NCBI GenBank assembly: GCA_942493245.1
Contig: OW818685.1
Span: 682,001 to 746,000, forward strand
Reading direction: 5' to 3'
DNA from: DAOPYU01 sp942493245
GTDB lineage: Bacteria; Sumerlaeota; Sumerlaeia; UBA8349
Length of the DNA stretch: 64,000 nucleotides
Shown here: piece by piece, positions 44,714 through 55,089 of the stretch
Layout of the letters: every line of letters begins with the position of its first letter
Position numbering within the stretch: position 1 is the first letter of the stretch
Position numbers and translations under genes: made by a program
The notes under the pieces: generated by a model
The model's database searches: none
What the model was told of the DNA's origin: nothing
What the model saw: the letters and a program-made list of their open reading frames with translations, nothing else

Positions 44714-45775
44714 GTGCAACCGTTGCGCAACCTCTTGAATAGCCGTTTGCCTCAGTGGTACTGGGCATTGGCGCTTATTCTCATCGTTGCCACGATCGGC
44801 GTGGCGGGATTTATGGTCATTGTCCCGGGCCTGACTTTTCTGGATGCCTTCTATGCCACCGTGGTGATTCTGAGTACCGTGGGTCTGAAAGATCGTCCGT
44901 CCGAAGTGTACCATCAACAACTCATGGATCATCCCGAGATCGGAAAACAGATTCAGGTTTTCACAATTATTATGGTCGTTTTCGGGATCGTATCGGTGGG
45001 TTACGCATCTTCGGTTTTTATCCGTTCGCTCCTCGAGGGCGAATTGCGCGAAGCAATCGGTTTGCAACGAACCAAACGGAGGCTCAATTTTATGAAAGAC
45101 CACTACATTATCTGTGGCTACGGGCGCATGGGAGAAACCATCGCCGACATCCTGCACGCCGATGGGCATTCGGTGGTAGTGGTGGAGGCCAATCCGGGGT
45201 TGCGGCTTTCGATCGAGGAAAAAGGGATGACCTGCATCGTGGGCGACGCCACCGATGAACATTTCCTGAAAATGGCGGTGGTCGAGAAGGCATGCGGCCT
45301 GCTGGCGGTCGCCAGCAACGACCCCGAAAACCTGTTCATCACCATGTCCGCCCGCCAGCTCAATCCCAAAATTGTGATTGTGACGCGCGCCCTGGCGCCC
45401 AACGTGGAGCAGAAATTCCGGCGCGCCGGCGCCGATCGGGTTATTTTACCGTACAAGATCGGCGCGCACCAGCTGGCACAGGCGGCGCTGCGGCCCAACG
45501 TGGTGGACTTTATCGAGATTGCTTCGCGCACAAGCAACTACGACATCGAGATTGAGGAAATTCAGGTGAACGCCGGGTCTAAACTGGCCGGGAAGCCGTT
45601 GAAGGAAGCGGGTATCCTGCGCCAACTGGGTCTGATCATCATTGGCGTGCGTCCGGAATCCAGCGCGCAACTCGAATTCAACCCGTCAGCGGACACGGTC
45701 ATCCACGCGGGGGACACCCTGGTGGCGTTGGGAAAATCCAAGGGGTTGAAAGATATCCGGCCCTATTTCGAATGA
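44714..45775 (+). CDS. Two-TM channel with TrkA-N/TrkA-C (RCK) domains and atypical filter
   Basis: A 353-residue protein laid out as an MthK-like potassium channel. TM1 (about 15-37), a pore region, TM2 (about 80-103), an NAD-binding TrkA-N domain ('HYIICGYGRMGETIADIL', about 125-245) and a TrkA-C domain (about 265-350). The pore reads 'VVILSTVGLKDRPSE' where K+ channels have TVGYGD or TVGFGD, so the GYG carbonyl motif is lost. It may conduct other ions or be non-selective. The GTG at 44714 follows AAGGA. Confidence 0.85.
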   Translation: MQPLRNLLNSRLPQWYWALALILIVATIGVAGFMVIVPGLTFLDAFYATVVILSTVGLKDRPSEVYHQQLMDHPEIGKQIQVFTIIMVVFGIVSVGYASSVFIRSLLEGELREAIGLQRTKRRLNFMKDHYIICGYGRMGETIADILHADGHSVVVVEANPGLRLSIEEKGMTCIVGDATDEHFLKMAVVEKACGLLAVASNDPENLFITMSARQLNPKIVIVTRALAPNVEQKFRRAGADRVILPYKIGAHQLAQAALRPNVVDFIEIASRTSNYDIEIEEIQVNAGSKLAGKPLKEAGILRQLGLIIIGVRPESSAQLEFNPSADTVIHAGDTLVALGKSKGLKDIRPYFE

Positions 45776-45877
45776 CGAAATGATCGCCTGACGGTTTTTC
45801 CGGGTCGCTGCGAAATAGCGCTTCCGATCCCGTTGCCTTTTCCAGCATCGCCATCCCGCGTCAGGAGACTTGCCGGT

Positions 45878-48800
45878 ATGCCAGAAAGCAGATCGTGTTC
45901 TCGCATCTCAAATCGTTTTCAATTTATTGAAAAAAGGTTTTCTGTTGCCCGTGTCGTATTCCGATCCGGGGCAATGGCTCTGCTGTTGTTTTCGCTTCTG
46001 GCTGGCGTCGGACACGCGGAATCCGGAAAGGTCGTCTTTTCGCGCGATTTTGCCCCGTCCGAAGGGTGGGTGAAATCGGTCGAACAACCCTATCGTCAGG
46101 AAATGTGCCTCAACGGGAGTTGGGAATTTCAGGTGGTTCCACTTCCAGACGGCTGGAAACGGGAGTCCGGCGTGGTTCCGGAATTGCCCCTCCCCACTCC
46201 GGACCGGTGGGAAACCACCCGCATCAAGATCCCCTCGCCGTGGAACGTCAACACGTGGGGCGCGGCGCGCGACGTGGGGGAGGGAACGGCGCATCCCTAT
46301 TGGCCGAGTTCGATGTATTACCCCAGTTACCCGTCTCTGTGGGATGGGGTGGAGATGGGGTGGCTGCGGCGCGCGTTCCAGGTACCACAGGCGTGGGAAG
46401 ATAGACGGGTGGTGTTGCACTTCGAGGCGGTCGGGGGACAGACTCAGGTTTTTGTCAACGGGACAAAAGTCGGAGAGCACTTCGGGACGCACCTGCCGTT
46501 CGAGTTCGACATCACGCCTCTGGTGAAACGCAACGGGGAGAATGAATTGCTCGTCGGCGTGCGCAGCGTGCGCTTGTTCGACAAACTGAGCACGCGGTTC
46601 AAGAACATGCGGGCGCCCTACCCGCCCGGATCGAACACCGACGCGCTGTGTGGAATCTGGCAGGACGTTTTTCTTCTGGGGTTGCCAGCCGTGCGGGCCG
46701 AGGAACCGTTTGTGAAGCCGTTTGTGGATCGCGACACGCTCGAAACGGAGGTAACGCTCCGGAACGATTCTCCTCGCGAGGAAACCGTTGAAATCGAAGG
46801 AAGCGTGCAGCCGTGGGTGAATCTGGCGGGGGACAGCGTACTCGATGCGCCGGAACCGAAATGGCGTCTGGACGCGGAAGTCCTGAGTCTGTCCCCGAAA
46901 CGAGTAGTGTTAAAGCCGGGAGAGTCTCGGAGTGTCACCTTGAGTGAAAAGGTCGGCGGGCGGTTGAAACTTTGGTCTCCAGACACGCCGAGTCTTTACG
47001 GGCTCGTCCTGACGGTGAAGAGTAACAACCAGGTGGTGGACCGCCAGTACACGCGTTTTGGCTGGCGTCAGTTGAAAATCGCGGGGTCGGACGTTCTGCT
47101 CAACGGACAGAAAATTCAGATGTTCGGCGACCTGCTGCACCCCTTCGGTCCTCTCGTCAATTCGCGACGGTACGTCTGGGCGTGGTACAAAATGATCAAG
47201 GACATGCACGGCAACGCCGTACGCCCGCACGCGCAGCCGCACCCGCGTCATTACCTCGACCTGGCCGACGAAATTGGCATCCTGGTACTCGACGAAACAG
47301 CCATGTTCGGAAGCTCGCTCAAAATGAACTTCGAGGAACCGGTGGCGTGGGAACGGTTCGCGGAGCAGTACGACGCGCTGATCCGGCGCGACCGGAACCA
47401 CCCGAGCGTGTTCGGATGGAGCTGGGGGAACGAACTGTTCGCTATTTTCATCTACGACCAGGCGATCGGGCCGGAACAAACCGACGCGTGGTACCGCCAG
47501 TTGGCGGAACTGGGCAACCGGGGACACCGTCTCGATCCGACACGCGACTGGTTCTCGTGCGACGGCGACGAGGACGTGCGCGGCTCCATGCCGGTGTGGA
47601 ACAAGCACTTCGGTCATGGGCTGCCCGATCTCGCGTTGTTGGAAAAGAACACACAAAAGCCCCGGATGATCGGCGAGTCGGGTGGCAGCTACTACGCGCG
47701 GCCCAAACAGTTGGCTGACTTCAATGGCGACCGCGCCTATGAAAGCTATCTGGGACGGAACGAGGCGTTGGCGATTGACGTCTATGACAACATCGTGCGT
47801 GTCGCACGGCCCAAGTTGGCGTTCTATTCGCCCGCGGAAACAGCCTGGTTCGGGTTGGAGCACCTCAACTATGGGTACCGCGATTTTACGCGTCTCCCCA
47901 ACACGAACGACGGGGTGTGGTTCAAATCGTTCGAGGAAGGGAAACCCGGGGTTCAACCCGAGCGCATCCCGCCATATGTGGCCACGCTGAATCCCGCGTG
48001 GGACCCCGATTTGCCGCTTTACAAACCTCTGCCCATGTTCGAGGCGCAAAAATCGGCGCAGGCCAAGGGCGGACCAGAAACCTGTCCCTGGAACCGGAAA
48101 CCGGAAATCAAAAAGGTGAAAGCTTCCGTACCCCCTCCCACAATCGAAGGTGTGGCATTCGTCGGTACGCCGGAGGGGAAACATCACAAGAGCCTGATGG
48201 CGCTCGGACTTCCGCTGACCGAAACCTCCGCAAATCCGTCCCCGAAACTCCTTGCGCTCGACGCCGAGACCGTGACGGAAGCAATGTTCGCGGACACAAA
48301 ACCTGCGATCGAAGCCGTACTGGAAAACCAGGGAACAGTGCTCGTTCTACTGGACGGGAACGCATCGGTCCCCGTGTGGCTCAACACGCTTTTACCCGCG
48401 CCGCTCACACTTTCCGCCCGGCAGGCCACTGCGCTGTTTCCGCGTACCGCTCATGCATGGACCGCAGGGTTGGGGTTGCCGGATCTGTATTTTGCCGAAG
48501 ACGAGACCGGTAAACAGATCCTCAAACAGGGACTGGACGGGGAGTTTACAAAGAAGGGACAGATTCTACTCAAAGCAAGCAATACCGACTGGTCGTTGTT
48601 TCACGACATGCCGGAAGCGGCCAAGTGCGGCGCGGTGGTGCTCTACGAAAGCCTGATCAAACCGAACGGCGCGGCGATGGTCGAAGCGCCCTGTGGCCGT
48701 GGGAAAGTGGTCGTTTCGGTGGTTGAGGTAAATCCTGCTTCGAAGGCGAATCGCGCATTGTGGCGCCGGATCTTCGCCAACGCGGGAGTGCGGATCCGGG

Positions 48801-48880
48801 AACCGGACGCGGAGGAAGGCAAGTCGGTCGAGAAAGAACACAACCTCCTGCTCGATGGACCGCCGGACGCCTCGAAATAG
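45878..48880 (+). CDS. Secreted glycoside hydrolase family 2 protein
   Basis: A 1000-residue exported enzyme. A signal peptide (hydrophobic 'MALLLFSLLAGVGHA' near residues 32-46) is followed by an N-terminal jelly-roll sugar-binding domain (to about 235, 'TQVFVNGTKVGEHFGTHLPF'), an Ig-like domain, and a TIM barrel. The acid/base Glu519 is in 'WSWGNELFA' and a probable nucleophile Glu600 is in 'MIGESGGSYYA'. The last ~330 residues form an extra region. GH2 includes beta-galactosidases, beta-mannosidases and glucuronidases; the substrate is not clear. The start at 45878 follows CAGGAGA. Confidence 0.82.
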   Translation: MPESRSCSRISNRFQFIEKRFSVARVVFRSGAMALLLFSLLAGVGHAESGKVVFSRDFAPSEGWVKSVEQPYRQEMCLNGSWEFQVVPLPDGWKRESGVVPELPLPTPDRWETTRIKIPSPWNVNTWGAARDVGEGTAHPYWPSSMYYPSYPSLWDGVEMGWLRRAFQVPQAWEDRRVVLHFEAVGGQTQVFVNGTKVGEHFGTHLPFEFDITPLVKRNGENELLVGVRSVRLFDKLSTRFKNMRAPYPPGSNTDALCGIWQDVFLLGLPAVRAEEPFVKPFVDRDTLETEVTLRNDSPREETVEIEGSVQPWVNLAGDSVLDAPEPKWRLDAEVLSLSPKRVVLKPGESRSVTLSEKVGGRLKLWSPDTPSLYGLVLTVKSNNQVVDRQYTRFGWRQLKIAGSDVLLNGQKIQMFGDLLHPFGPLVNSRRYVWAWYKMIKDMHGNAVRPHAQPHPRHYLDLADEIGILVLDETAMFGSSLKMNFEEPVAWERFAEQYDALIRRDRNHPSVFGWSWGNELFAIFIYDQAIGPEQTDAWYRQLAELGNRGHRLDPTRDWFSCDGDEDVRGSMPVWNKHFGHGLPDLALLEKNTQKPRMIGESGGSYYARPKQLADFNGDRAYESYLGRNEALAIDVYDNIVRVARPKLAFYSPAETAWFGLEHLNYGYRDFTRLPNTNDGVWFKSFEEGKPGVQPERIPPYVATLNPAWDPDLPLYKPLPMFEAQKSAQAKGGPETCPWNRKPEIKKVKASVPPPTIEGVAFVGTPEGKHHKSLMALGLPLTETSANPSPKLLALDAETVTEAMFADTKPAIEAVLENQGTVLVLLDGNASVPVWLNTLLPAPLTLSARQATALFPRTAHAWTAGLGLPDLYFAEDETGKQILKQGLDGEFTKKGQILLKASNTDWSLFHDMPEAAKCGAVVLYESLIKPNGAAMVEAPCGRGKVVVSVVEVNPASKANRALWRRIFANAGVRIREPDAEEGKSVEKEHNLLLDGPPDASK

Positions 48881-48927
48881 GCCCGGAACAGATGCCCGTC
48901 CCTGTTTTCCAAAATCACTGCGAATTT

Positions 48928-51900
48928 TCAGACACGCCGACACCCCGGACCGCTGATGGCGCTGCGTCCACCGTATAAGGGGGTCACTTCAATCTGCGTC
49001 GTGATGCGCTCCCTGAGGGCGGCCACGTGCGAGATAACCCCAATCAGCTTGCCATCCTGTTTCAGCTCGGCGAGGGTTTCGAGCGCCGTGTCCAGCGTCT
49101 CTTCGTCGAGCGTACCGAATCCCTCATCGAGAAACAGAGAGTCCACCCGGACGTTCCGGCTGGCAATCTGCGAAAGCCCCAGGGCCAACGCCAGTGAAAC
49201 GATGAAACTCTCGCCGCCTGAGAGATTCCGGGTCGTGCGAATTTCTCCCGCCTGATGGTTGTCTATCACGTTAAGATCAAGCGGGTCGGCGGCATTGCCC
49301 CGGACCAACAGGTACCGATCGGACATTTTTTCGAGTTGGCGGTTGGCATGTCCAATCAGCATCTCGAACGTCAGCCCCTGCGCGAAATTTCGGAATTTTC
49401 GTCCCTCGGAATCCCCGATCAGGACGTGCAGTGCGTTCCACCGCTCGCTTTCCTTCTGCTGCGCGGCGATCATTTCCCCCCGGTCGCTCCAAACCTGTTT
49501 GTGGTTTTCGTTATCATTCAACTGTTGGCACAGAGCGCCTATTTCCTGTTGGAGTTTCTTCAGGGCGTTCTGCGAGGCTTCCTGTTCCTGTTCGAGCGCG
49601 TCGCGGGACTGATCGGTCAGGTTCTTCTGGCGCTCCGTTTGGAGTTTTTCCGCGTTGTCGCGCTGGCGAGTGGACAAGGCCGTTTGTTCAGCCGCCAGCC
49701 CTTCAGCCTTCCGGGTCAGCGCATTTCGCTCCTCACCCGATAGACGCGCCTCCAGAAAACGAACCTCCGCATCGAAATTATGCCGGCCAAGCCGTTCCGC
49801 AAAAGCCGCTTCCGATTCTTTCAAAACGACGGAACGTTCCTCGATTCTCTTCCGAGACAACTCGGCGAGATTTTTCGCTTCTCTCAGTCTCTGCTGCGCT
49901 TCCACGTGCGCCTGACGCACGGCGTCCATCTGCTTTCCCGCTTCCTCGACATCGGTTGCGAGGCGTTTTTCCTCGGTATCCGGGTCCCTGTCCCCAAACA
50001 AAGTCCGTCGTTCCTTCTTCAGGGCATCCTGCTCGCGGGTAAGCGTTTCGAGCGTTTCGACTTCGGACTTCAGAATCGCTTCAAGCGCTTCCGCCTGTTC
50101 GTTCCGATGCTTGATTTCAAGTTCGAGAGTCGCGATCTGTTGCTCAAGGGTTGCTTTCCTCTCCTGCAATTCCTGCCACTGCTCGCGGCGCGCGGTCAGA
50201 TTGTCCAACACGGTGTCGAGGGAGTCCACAGAAAGAGTCTCAATACCGTATGGCGAAACGTCGCGCAGAACTGTGTCGCGCAGCGTCTGAAACTGCTCAG
50301 AAAGATTCTGGACCTCCTTCTCGATACGCGCCGCATCCTGCTTCGCGCTCAGCCTTTTATGTGTGGCCGACTGAGCCTCGCGCTGCGCTCCAACCAGCGC
50401 CTCACGGGCTTTTTCCAGAACACCGCGCAGGGTTTCGATCTCCTTTGTCACTTTTTCGGACGTCCGAATCAAAAAATCCGCGTCGTCCAGATTGCGGACG
50501 TTCTCCAGAAGAGCCTGGGACAGAATCGGGGACAGGTCCTCTTCCTGTCGATGCTCGATTTTCAGCGCCTTCAATCCTTCGGCTATCGAGGCGGTCTCTG
50601 CCGCTTCCTTCGCTTCGAGTTCCCGGAGTTTCTCGCCGATCTGTTCCAAGTCCTTGCCCGCTTTCACGGTTTCGATTTCCAGTTTGGACAAGATTTCTCC
50701 AGCGTGTTTCAAATCCCTACGCGCGCATTTCAGTTCGTCCCTAGTATTGTCGAGCGAGGGAACTTTACCCGCCGCGTAGGGGTGCTCGGTCGCACCGCAG
50801 AGCGGGCAGGGTTCGCCCTCCTGGAGATGTTCGCGTTCGGCCTCGAGGTCTCGGATTCTCTTCACCAGATCGAGTTGCGTTTCGAGCAGTTGAACCCGGG
50901 CTTCCGATTCGATTTTTCTCTGTTCCTGTTCCAGAGAACAGTTTTTCAGGCTCTCTTCCTGTTCAAACATTTCCCTCTGTTTTTGAGTCAGGTCGTCGCG
51001 CGATTTCCGATTCTGGAGCAATGAAGAGACCGATAGATGCGTCTTATCCAGGAGTCGTCCGCGTTCCTCGAATTCCGCTCGCGCCGCGCGCCAATAGGGC
51101 ATATCGTGTCCGACCAGGATTTCCTGAAGGGCATTCTCGCGTTTGTTCAAATCATCCGCAGCCGTATTCAATTTATTCTGGTAAATTTCGACCGCGGCGG
51201 CGTGTTCTTCCGCAGCATATCGCTCCTGGGTCTCCCGCTTCCGGGCTGCGCTCAGTTCGTCCGATTTGAACTGGAACTCCTCGCTTTTGGAAAGGAGCCG
51301 ATTGAACTGTCCCCGAATATGAGCCAAATTCTCGACCAGCCCGGCGTCGGCGGCATGTTCCCCGATCCGTTTCAGGACATCTACCTGGTCCTCCCGAGCC
51401 GCTTGGAGACTGCGGCTGTCTTTCTCCGTGTGGTCGTGGAGGATCTTGCTTTCATTCTTCTTTTCATAAACCGAGTTTCTCGATTGTTCGATTGGCTTCT
51501 GCTGTTCCCTTGTTTTGAGGTCGACTTCACGCACCTCGCGCGTGAGTTCCGCGGTTTTTTTCTGCTCGATCTTCTTCTGGGCCAGGTTTGTCGAAACAGA
51601 TTCCAGGTTCTGACCGGCCCGTTCCGATTCCGCTTCCTGTTCTGGAATTTCTTTCAGGCATTCTTCCAGCCGTTTGTTGTCGGCGGTCTGTTCCTGACGC
51701 AACGAATCGAGCCGCGCGTAGTCGTTATCCAGTTCCAGCGCCCGGCGGGCACAGTCGAGTCTTTCGAGTTCCGGCTCGAAGTTCTTCTGGCGTATCGCCA
51801 GTTCCTCGGCCTGTTGAGCCAACCGGCGGGCTTCGCCTTCGTGGCGCTCAATCCCGTCCAGCCATTCGAGCCAACGGGAGAGTTGTTCGATCCGCTTTTG

Positions 51901-52605
51901 AATTTCCGCTTCCTGTGGCCCTTTTTCCTGCAGGTCCGATTGCAGGAGTCGTTCTTCTTCCGCGGAAAGCATTAGAATGCCAGCCTGCTCGGATTTCAGA
52001 CGATCCAGTTCCTTTCTTTCTTCGGAATGCCTTTTCTGGACCGCTTTGGATATCTTGCTGTAGATCTCCGTCCCCGTAATTTGCTCGAGGACTTCCGCGC
52101 GTTCATTGTCCTTTGTTTTCAGGAAGGTGTCGAAACTCCCTTGCGCAAGCAGCATCGAGCGGGTGAACTGATCGAACCGGAGGCCGGTGGCCTCTTCGAT
52201 TTGTTTGTCCACCCCTCGCTTTTTCTCATCGAGAATCTTGCCCGATCTCGCATCGGCAAATTCGTGCCGGGCCGGCTGCAAGTTCCCGTCGTATTTGCCC
52301 CGAGACCGATTCTGGCTCCAGCAACATCGGAACTGTCCCTTCTGCGTTTCGAACGTCACTTCGGCAAAGCATTCGCCGGTCTGGCGCGACATGATCTCGT
52401 TGCCACTCTTGTTCACGCTGTCGAGGCGGGGGGTCCGTCCGTAGAGCGCCAGACAGATCGCGTCGAGCAGAGTGGACTTACCCGAGCCGGTCGGGCCGGT
52501 GATGGAGAAAATACCGGATGAAACGTAAGCGGGATCGGTGAAATCAATCGCCCATTCGCCCACAAGCGAGTTCAGATTTTTGAAGCGCACCTGGAGTATC
52601 CGCAT
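48928..52605 (-). CDS. sbcC: SbcC-like exonuclease ATPase subunit
   Basis: A 1225-residue SMC-family ATPase (Rad50 homolog). Walker A 'GPTGSGKST' is at residues 37-45, followed by long coiled coils with the zinc-hook 'CPLCGATEHP' near residue 600. The C-terminal ABC signature 'LSGGESFIVSLALALG' and Walker B 'SLFLDEGFGTLDEETLD' complete the head. With SbcD it cleaves DNA hairpins and processes double-strand ends. It starts 11 bp after sbcD. Its 3' end converges with the GH2 gene with 47 bp between stops. Confidence 0.96.
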   Translation of the reverse strand: MRILQVRFKNLNSLVGEWAIDFTDPAYVSSGIFSITGPTGSGKSTLLDAICLALYGRTPRLDSVNKSGNEIMSRQTGECFAEVTFETQKGQFRCCWSQNRSRGKYDGNLQPARHEFADARSGKILDEKKRGVDKQIEEATGLRFDQFTRSMLLAQGSFDTFLKTKDNERAEVLEQITGTEIYSKISKAVQKRHSEERKELDRLKSEQAGILMLSAEEERLLQSDLQEKGPQEAEIQKRIEQLSRWLEWLDGIERHEGEARRLAQQAEELAIRQKNFEPELERLDCARRALELDNDYARLDSLRQEQTADNKRLEECLKEIPEQEAESERAGQNLESVSTNLAQKKIEQKKTAELTREVREVDLKTREQQKPIEQSRNSVYEKKNESKILHDHTEKDSRSLQAAREDQVDVLKRIGEHAADAGLVENLAHIRGQFNRLLSKSEEFQFKSDELSAARKRETQERYAAEEHAAAVEIYQNKLNTAADDLNKRENALQEILVGHDMPYWRAARAEFEERGRLLDKTHLSVSSLLQNRKSRDDLTQKQREMFEQEESLKNCSLEQEQRKIESEARVQLLETQLDLVKRIRDLEAEREHLQEGEPCPLCGATEHPYAAGKVPSLDNTRDELKCARRDLKHAGEILSKLEIETVKAGKDLEQIGEKLRELEAKEAAETASIAEGLKALKIEHRQEEDLSPILSQALLENVRNLDDADFLIRTSEKVTKEIETLRGVLEKAREALVGAQREAQSATHKRLSAKQDAARIEKEVQNLSEQFQTLRDTVLRDVSPYGIETLSVDSLDTVLDNLTARREQWQELQERKATLEQQIATLELEIKHRNEQAEALEAILKSEVETLETLTREQDALKKERRTLFGDRDPDTEEKRLATDVEEAGKQMDAVRQAHVEAQQRLREAKNLAELSRKRIEERSVVLKESEAAFAERLGRHNFDAEVRFLEARLSGEERNALTRKAEGLAAEQTALSTRQRDNAEKLQTERQKNLTDQSRDALEQEQEASQNALKKLQQEIGALCQQLNDNENHKQVWSDRGEMIAAQQKESERWNALHVLIGDSEGRKFRNFAQGLTFEMLIGHANRQLEKMSDRYLLVRGNAADPLDLNVIDNHQAGEIRTTRNLSGGESFIVSLALALGLSQIASRNVRVDSLFLDEGFGTLDEETLDTALETLAELKQDGKLIGVISHVAALRERITTQIEVTPLYGGRSAISGPGCRRV

Positions 52606-52616
52606 CCCTGTCCCCG

Positions 52617-53858
52617 TTATTCTGCCTGGACGTCTTGTTCTTCGACACTCTGGACGATTTCCCGGTAGGCGTTCACCAACGCCTGGCGCTGTTCTTCGGG
52701 GAGGTCGCGCTCGGCTTCGAGCCGCCGCTCAAATACCGTGTAAACATCCAGCGCATCGAGTGTTTCCCCCGAGAAGCGGCTGCTCAGCGCGCGCTCCTGA
52801 ATCTGGTTGTTCCGGATACAGAGAATTTCGATCCCATTCCCTTCGACCCGTTCTTCGAGCCGTTCGCGCAGGTTCCCGATGATTTCCGTACCCTCGTACA
52901 CAATCTCCAGCCAAACCGCGCTTTCTTCCGCCTTCAGAACATCTAATCGCGCGGCGATTCCGTCCCAGTCTCCCCGAACACGTTCCAGACGCTGGAATAC
53001 GGGGATGGGCAACATTCTGACCTGCGCCTCGCGTCCGGAAAACTCGACCAGGCAGACGCTCTTCTCCTGCCCGGCCTCGCCGAATCCCATCGGCAGGGGG
53101 GAACCGCTGTACCGGCGGATTTCCGAACCGTGGACCTTCTGAGGGACATGCAGATGCCCCAGCGCCAGGTAATCAATCGAGTCCGGGAAAATGTCCGCTC
53201 CAACCTGCGCCAGCGAACCGACGTACAGATCGCGCACGCCGTCTCCCTCGATCGTCTGACCGCCCGCGGCAAACAGATGTCCCATTGCAACGATTGGAAC
53301 GGGGACACCCAGAGCCTGACGTTTCCGTTCGGCCAAAGCGCACACTTCGGCATAGTGCGTCCGGATGCCTTCGACCATCTTGCGTTGTTTGTCTTCCAGG
53401 GTTTCTCCAGCTTCCGAGTTCCGAATATCACGGTCGCGCAGGTAGGGAACCGCGCAGACCAGGAGTTCGGTCTCGCCTTTCTGATCCTGAAACGCTAGAA
53501 CTTCATCTTCGAGTCGTTCCCGGTCGGAGGCAAGACCGACAACATGGACATGCAGCGCCCGCAGGACTTTGCGCGGCGCATCCAGAAAGGTCGGAGAATC
53601 GTGGTTCCCCGCCGTGACGACGATGTGACGGCAGGAAGCCGAGTGGGCGACTCGGGACAAAAACTCGTAGTAGAGTTCCTGGGCGCGATTACTCGGCGTA
53701 CCGGTATCGAAAACGTCACCGGCGATCAGGAGAGCGTTCACCCCTTCCCGCTCGATGGTCTCGGTCAACCAGGTCAGAAAGGACTCGAATTCGTCATAGC
53801 GCTTTTTTGTGTGGAGGGTTCGGCCAATATGCCAGTCGGAGGTATGGAGGATTTTCAT
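52617..53858 (-). CDS. sbcD: SbcD-like exonuclease nuclease subunit
   Basis: A 413-residue Mre11-type metallophosphoesterase. The metal-binding motifs are 'HTSDWHIGR', 'LLIAGDVFDTGTPS', 'VVTAGNHDSP', 'VAMGHLFA' and 'LALGHLHVPQ'. It provides nuclease activity to the SbcCD complex. It lies between mltG (23 bp upstream) and sbcC (11 bp downstream), all on the same strand. The ATG at 53858 is set from the conserved N-terminus. Confidence 0.96.
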   Translation of the reverse strand: MKILHTSDWHIGRTLHTKKRYDEFESFLTWLTETIEREGVNALLIAGDVFDTGTPSNRAQELYYEFLSRVAHSASCRHIVVTAGNHDSPTFLDAPRKVLRALHVHVVGLASDRERLEDEVLAFQDQKGETELLVCAVPYLRDRDIRNSEAGETLEDKQRKMVEGIRTHYAEVCALAERKRQALGVPVPIVAMGHLFAAGGQTIEGDGVRDLYVGSLAQVGADIFPDSIDYLALGHLHVPQKVHGSEIRRYSGSPLPMGFGEAGQEKSVCLVEFSGREAQVRMLPIPVFQRLERVRGDWDGIAARLDVLKAEESAVWLEIVYEGTEIIGNLRERLEERVEGNGIEILCIRNNQIQERALSSRFSGETLDALDVYTVFERRLEAERDLPEEQRQALVNAYREIVQSVEEQDVQAE

Positions 53859-53881
53859 ATCGGCTTTCCGGTTCCGGTGGC

Positions 53882-55036
53882 TTACTGCTGAGATGAAAAC
53901 TTCCACTCATCCTTGTATTTTTGACGGGCTTTCTCATGTTCCGCATAGGTGCGCGTGAATTCGTGACGCCCGTCCCCTTTATAGACGTAGAACAGGTAGT
54001 CCGACTTTTCCGGTTGAAACGCGGCCCGCAGGGCGTCCTCGCCCGGATTGCAGATGGCGCCCGGAGGCACCCCTGGGTGACGGTAGGTGTTGTAGGGCGA
54101 ATCGGTATCAAGATCCTTCAGGGTCAGGGGCGCGTCCCATTTGTTCAGGATGTAACAGACCGTGGCGCAGCTCTCCAGGCGCTTCCCCTCTTTCAGGCGG
54201 TTGTGGTACACCGACGCGATGAGGGGCATTTCCTCGGGCAGCCGCGCCTCGCGCTGAATGATCGAGGCCAGCGCGACCGACTCCTGAAAAGTAAGCGGGA
54301 CCGCGTTCGGGCTGTTCATGCCCGGTTGCAGTCCGAGGCGTTTGGATGAATGAATAACTTCGGAGAATTGCCCTGCCAGCCGACGGATCACTTCCGCCTC
54401 ATCCAGACCAGTCGCGAACTGGTAGGTGTCGGGGAACAGGTACCCTTCGGCGTTCGCGGAGGAAATCCCCAGACTCTTCAGAAGCTCCGCATCCCCGCAC
54501 AATTGCAGAAAACGCTCGCTACTGGCGATGATCCCTTTCTCCTCGAGCCGCTGCGCCATCTGCCGGATGGTCCATCCCTCGGGGAAGGTGACCTTGGCGG
54601 TCTGCGTGGCGGGCGCCCGGTTGAGTTCATGGAGAATTTCGACAGGGGGTGTCCCCAGAACGAAAGCGTGTTCCCCCACCTGCAATCCGCGTTCTGCTTT
54701 TCGCAGGTAGGCCAGTATGATGAGGGGTTCCCAATGGTCCACGACTTTGGCCTCTTCAAGTTTCTGCGCGACGGAACGGAGCGATTCACCCGCCTTGACC
54801 TCCACGCGCAAAGACGGCTCGGCGCCCGCCGGGCGCAAGTCTCGCCTGGCCCACCAGAAAAACCCGCCCACTCCCGTCAGTCCGGCCAACAGAATCAGCA
54901 GGAAGAACACACCCAGTATCTGGAACAGACACCCACAAAAGCGCAGGCAACCCCGCCGCTGCGGCCCGGTTGGCGCATCGCTCATCGTCGGATACGATCC
55001 CAGGGCTTGTTTCTTCTCTTTTTCTATCGAGTCCAT
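53882..55036 (-). CDS. mltG: Endolytic transglycosylase MltG
   Basis: A 384-residue inner-membrane lytic transglycosylase that cleaves nascent peptidoglycan and sets glycan length. A short cytoplasmic N-terminus leads to a transmembrane helix (about 38-60, 'ILGVFFLLILLAGLTGVGGF'), a LysM-like segment ('VKAGESLRSVAQKLEEA') and the YceG catalytic domain with Glu in 'ASIIQREARLPEEMPLIASV', plus 'YNTYRHPGVPPGAICNPG'. It heads the mltG-sbcD-sbcC run. Confidence 0.94.
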   Translation of the reverse strand: MDSIEKEKKQALGSYPTMSDAPTGPQRRGCLRFCGCLFQILGVFFLLILLAGLTGVGGFFWWARRDLRPAGAEPSLRVEVKAGESLRSVAQKLEEAKVVDHWEPLIILAYLRKAERGLQVGEHAFVLGTPPVEILHELNRAPATQTAKVTFPEGWTIRQMAQRLEEKGIIASSERFLQLCGDAELLKSLGISSANAEGYLFPDTYQFATGLDEAEVIRRLAGQFSEVIHSSKRLGLQPGMNSPNAVPLTFQESVALASIIQREARLPEEMPLIASVYHNRLKEGKRLESCATVCYILNKWDAPLTLKDLDTDSPYNTYRHPGVPPGAICNPGEDALRAAFQPEKSDYLFYVYKGDGRHEFTRTYAEHEKARQKYKDEWKFSSQQ

Positions 55037-55089
55037 CTCTCAACTTTCTGTAACCGTTTCCACCGGCTCAAACGGTTCCGCCGGGCCAT

